Shown one piece after another: positions 6,623 through 9,122 of a stretch of 9,122 nucleotides of DNA. The position numbers and the translations under genes were made by a program. The notes below the pieces were generated by a model. That model was not told the DNA's origin, made no database searches, and saw nothing but the letters and a program-made list of their open reading frames with translations. The stretch's first letter is position 1. The number at the start of each line of letters is the position of its first letter. The stretch comes from Pirellulaceae bacterium. GTDB taxonomy: Bacteria > Planctomycetota > Planctomycetia > Pirellulales > Pirellulaceae. The DNA lies in NCBI GenBank assembly GCA_022448645.1, contig JAKVBZ010000138.1, forward strand, positions 1-9,122, in the 5' to 3' direction.

Positions 6623-9122
6623 ATGAATCTACACAACCTTTTACACGCGACGGGAAGAAGGCTGTTAGCTTCTCAGGTGGTGTGTGTACTATTCGTTTCA
6701 TTGACGTCACTGCTTTTGGCAGCTTTTTGGGCATTGGTGTTAGATGCGGTGTTCGGGCTGGCTACTGTGGGCCTAATCGTTGTCGACCTTTTGTTGGTCG
6801 GTCTGCTGGGGTTTCTGGTGGCAAAGTTGCTTCGTTGCCTGCGCCAAAATCAGTTTGACCCGAGAAGGGTAGCGCGACGGATCGAATGCCAACTAGGATT
6901 GGCCGACAATCGACTTATTAACGCAGTTGAATTCCGTGAGTCAGCGGACCACGCTGGAAGCCGTGCGCTTATCGAGGATGCGATCGAGCGAGGGGAAAAG
7001 GCGGCTGCGGCAATTGAGGCTCACGACGCTGTGGACTACCGTCCCATGTGGCGCTGGACCGGGGTAGTTTGTGCATGCGTCACTTTTCTGGTCATCGCCT
7101 ACGTTTCGGTGCCACTTGTTTTTGCACGCGGGATCGTGCGCTATCTGGACCCGGCGGGTAATCATCCCCCATTTACTTTAGTGCGTTTTCAAATCGATGT
7201 CGCGCCAGAAGCGATATATGTCGGTTCACCTGCGACGATTGCTGTCGAACTGAGTGGCCCGATGATTCCTGAACAGGCGGATCTTGTCTTTATTGACGGC
7301 AGCGATTTGCAACGTTTTCCCATGCTACGGAATGACGTCGGAAAATTCTTGTTCTATCTCGAAAATGCGTCAACAACGCGTGATTTTTTCATTGATACCC
7401 CAGAGGGTCGCAGCGAGCTGCACCGTTTGCAGGTGGTTCGTATCCCGCGTCTTGAGGCCGTAAACGTTACCTATCAGTTTCCAGAGTACACAGCGTGGAC
7501 CTTCACTCGTCATGCACTCGAGTCTCGCAGTATGCGGGCCTTGATAGGTTCCAAGGTCGAAATCGTTGCGTCCAGCAACGTGCCTTTGAGATCGGGGCTG
7601 GTGGAGCTACTGTCTGTGGATGGAGAAACTGTTGTGAACTCCGTGCCCTTAACGCCTTCGCTACAGAAAAACCAAACGGTGACGGGAGGATTTGTCCTGA
7701 CGCAATCTGGGCGATATCGGTTGTCACTCACCGGTGTGGACGGAGTCGCCGGGTTGGAGTCGTTGGAGGGAAAAGTTGTGGCCGTACCCGACAGGGCTCC
7801 TCTAATCGATATCGTGGAACCAGAGCCGCAACTAGTGGTGGTCGAAGGTTGGCAAGTGCCTGTGGTGATGCGCGCCACAGATGACGTTAAGATTGACCAG
7901 ATTGTCCTGAACATGAGCGTCAACGGCTGGACGACGGGCGGAAAGACGCTCTTTCCGGATTCTTCCGACGGACGTGTGTCGCACGCTTCTTGGGAATTCG
8001 ATTTGGCCGAACTTGGTGCCCGTGCTGGAGACGTGATTTCGTACTATGCGTCGGCGTATGACAATCATCCTCCCGATCGTCAATTTACGGATACGGGAAC
8101 CTATTGGATCCAGGTGATCTCGTTGCAGGAATATGAAGATCTAGCTCGACGGAATTACCGCGCAGACGATCTGGAAAAGGAAATCAATGAGTTGCGTAAG
8201 AAACTTGACTCACTGCAACAACGCCGAAAAGAGTTGTTGGCGGAGATCGACGCCCTGCGGCAGGCAATGGCACCTGGAGATTGGGGCACTGTAGGATCGC
8301 AGCGGTGGAATGAGATGACGAACGAGTTAAAGCAGTTTGAAGGTAAACTACAACGATTGACGAAGGACCTAGGGGAACGTTCTGAACAGCAACAACTGTA
8401 CGATTTCGAACAGCCTTATACCGAGATGCTGAAAGATGTCGGTGGGCAATTGGATGCTCAAAGTCAGGCGGTACAGCAATTGCGAAATGCGATGGAGCAG
8501 TTTACAAAAGATCGTAACAAGGCTGGCGCTAAGTCTGAACTCGAACAGGCGTTGAAGGACCTGTATGATGAACAGCCTCTCTTAGAAGACGAGACGCAAA
8601 AGCAAATGGAGTTGAGTGCGGAGATGCTGGAGATGTTCCAATTGGTTGACCGAATGATGGCTGCCACGGAACAAATACGTGAGGTTATTCACCAACAGCG
8701 TGAGATCGCCGACCGCATGCAAGGTTTTATTTATCAGGATGAATTGACCACGGGCGTACAACACCGTTTGGACCAGTTGGCGAAACAGCAAGAGTTATTG
8801 CGTGAAGAACTTGAGCAGGCTTCTAAACAATTGCGGCGAGTTGCTGAGCAAGTCGCTGAGAAGCTTCCGAAGACATCTGGTGACGCAATGCGATTATGGG
8901 ATGCCATTCAGGAAAAGGGGATCCTGGCGGATCAAGACACCGCTGCAGAAATGGCACGCTCCGGGAACTGTCAGGCTGCCTTGGATGCGGCCGAATTGGC
9001 AGCCCAAAAGCTCGAATCGCTGCTTTCCGATTGCTGCAATCCCGAAGGTGTGGCCGGAGAGATGCCCCTGGACCCTGGCCTGGGCCTTTCGAAGGACCAG
9101 ATGAGGAATTCCTTAAATCAGT
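6623..9122 (+). CDS. Three-helix membrane protein with long periplasmic coiled coil, DUF4175-like (3' end cut off)
   Basis: An open frame of 833 codons runs to the window edge without a stop, so the C-terminus is missing. ATG at 6623 is the first start after an in-frame TGA at 6596-6598. Two hydrophobic helices (about 17-40 and 43-70) are followed by a basic, probably cytosolic segment (71-143, RRVARRIECQLGLADNRL) and a third helix (about 145-168). Residues 185-500 are beta-rich, with motifs seen in DUF4175-type proteins: IPRLEAVNVTYQFPEYT at 274-290, ATDDVKIDQIVLNMSVNG at 418-435 and GDVISYYASAYDNHPP at 469-484. From about 503 the chain becomes Gln/Glu/Leu-rich helix with heptad character (515-548, 563-592, 603-746), then another helix ending in SDCC (802-805) and a Gly/Pro-rich stretch. 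Alphaproteobacterial relatives (TIGR02302 type, about 850 residues) share this helices-then-low-complexity plan. The DUF4175 assignment comes from pattern memory and is moderately sure; a scaffold or substrate-binding role is inference. Confidence 0.85.
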   Translation, partial: MNLHNLLHATGRRLLASQVVCVLFVSLTSLLLAAFWALVLDAVFGLATVGLIVVDLLLVGLLGFLVAKLLRCLRQNQFDPRRVARRIECQLGLADNRLINAVEFRESADHAGSRALIEDAIERGEKAAAAIEAHDAVDYRPMWRWTGVVCACVTFLVIAYVSVPLVFARGIVRYLDPAGNHPPFTLVRFQIDVAPEAIYVGSPATIAVELSGPMIPEQADLVFIDGSDLQRFPMLRNDVGKFLFYLENASTTRDFFIDTPEGRSELHRLQVVRIPRLEAVNVTYQFPEYTAWTFTRHALESRSMRALIGSKVEIVASSNVPLRSGLVELLSVDGETVVNSVPLTPSLQKNQTVTGGFVLTQSGRYRLSLTGVDGVAGLESLEGKVVAVPDRAPLIDIVEPEPQLVVVEGWQVPVVMRATDDVKIDQIVLNMSVNGWTTGGKTLFPDSSDGRVSHASWEFDLAELGARAGDVISYYASAYDNHPPDRQFTDTGTYWIQVISLQEYEDLARRNYRADDLEKEINELRKKLDSLQQRRKELLAEIDALRQAMAPGDWGTVGSQRWNEMTNELKQFEGKLQRLTKDLGERSEQQQLYDFEQPYTEMLKDVGGQLDAQSQAVQQLRNAMEQFTKDRNKAGAKSELEQALKDLYDEQPLLEDETQKQMELSAEMLEMFQLVDRMMAATEQIREVIHQQREIADRMQGFIYQDELTTGVQHRLDQLAKQQELLREELEQASKQLRRVAEQVAEKLPKTSGDAMRLWDAIQEKGILADQDTAAEMARSGNCQAALDAAELAAQKLESLLSDCCNPEGVAGEMPLDPGLGLSKDQMRNSLNQ

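Noticed and set aside
6595..6858. 87-codon frame with a GTG start before gene 5
   Set aside because: It overlaps gene 5 in another frame and has Cys/Gly/Arg-rich content without a hydrophobic or domain pattern, whereas the 6623 frame gives clean membrane helices and continues for 833 codons.
7495..7884. 129-codon plus-strand frame inside gene 5
   Set aside because: It is an Arg/Cys/Gly-rich out-of-frame reading over the DUF4175-like region.
7510..7923. 137-codon minus-strand frame inside gene 5
   Set aside because: Its Ser/Thr-rich translation mirrors the coding-strand codon pattern of gene 5, whose beta-rich domain is recognisable in the same place.
8160..9080. Gln/Glu-rich periodicity considered as a DNA repeat array
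   Set aside because: The periodicity is at the protein level (coiled-coil heptads); no repeated DNA unit is conserved enough to call a repeat or CRISPR.

Overview
The window carries five consecutive plus-strand genes forming one co-directional cluster: a MoxR-family AAA+ ATPase (96-1121), a soluble DUF58/VWA protein (1124-2119), a BatA-like membrane protein with a VWA domain (2123-4297), a second membrane VWA protein with a glutamine-amidotransferase-like (GATase-like) domain (4307-6553), and a long membrane-anchored coiled-coil protein resembling the DUF4175 type (6623 to the window end, truncated). The gene order, the large paired VWA/GATase-like proteins, the coiled-coil fifth gene, roughly half G+C by eye and the scarcity of clear Shine-Dalgarno sites together suggest a planctomycete (Planctomycetota, perhaps Pirellulales-like). 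This is a judgement from gene content, not from a phylogenetic marker; there is no rRNA, tRNA or housekeeping gene to confirm it.

Layout: positions 1-95 are an AT-rich leader with a perfect TATAAT hexamer at 64-69; one of its frames is also open from the window edge to a stop at 89-91, so it may instead be the tail of an upstream gene. Genes 1 to 4 are separated by only 2, 3 and 9 bases, which argues for a single transcript and coupled translation. A 69-base gap (6554-6622) precedes gene 5 and contains a weak sigma70-like promoter candidate. Gene 5 is open through 833 codons to base 9122 with no stop. No mobile element, CRISPR array, RNA gene or convincing terminator was seen.

How the genes may work together: MoxR ATPases usually act with VWA-domain partners as chaperone-like or maturation machines (RavA-ViaA, CbbQ-CbbO and NorQ-NorD are known pairs). 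Here one ATPase is linked to three VWA proteins, all with recognisable MIDAS metal-binding motifs. Hydrophobic segments and flanking positive charges place MoxR and the DUF58 protein in the cytosol. The VWA and GATase-like domains of genes 3 and 4, and the beta-rich and coiled-coil part of gene 5, are placed on the outer (periplasmic) face. The cluster looks like a planctomycete relative of the Bacteroides Bat (aerotolerance) operon in which the later bat genes are replaced by a second VWA/GATase-like protein and a coiled-coil protein. Its substrate cannot be told from the sequence.
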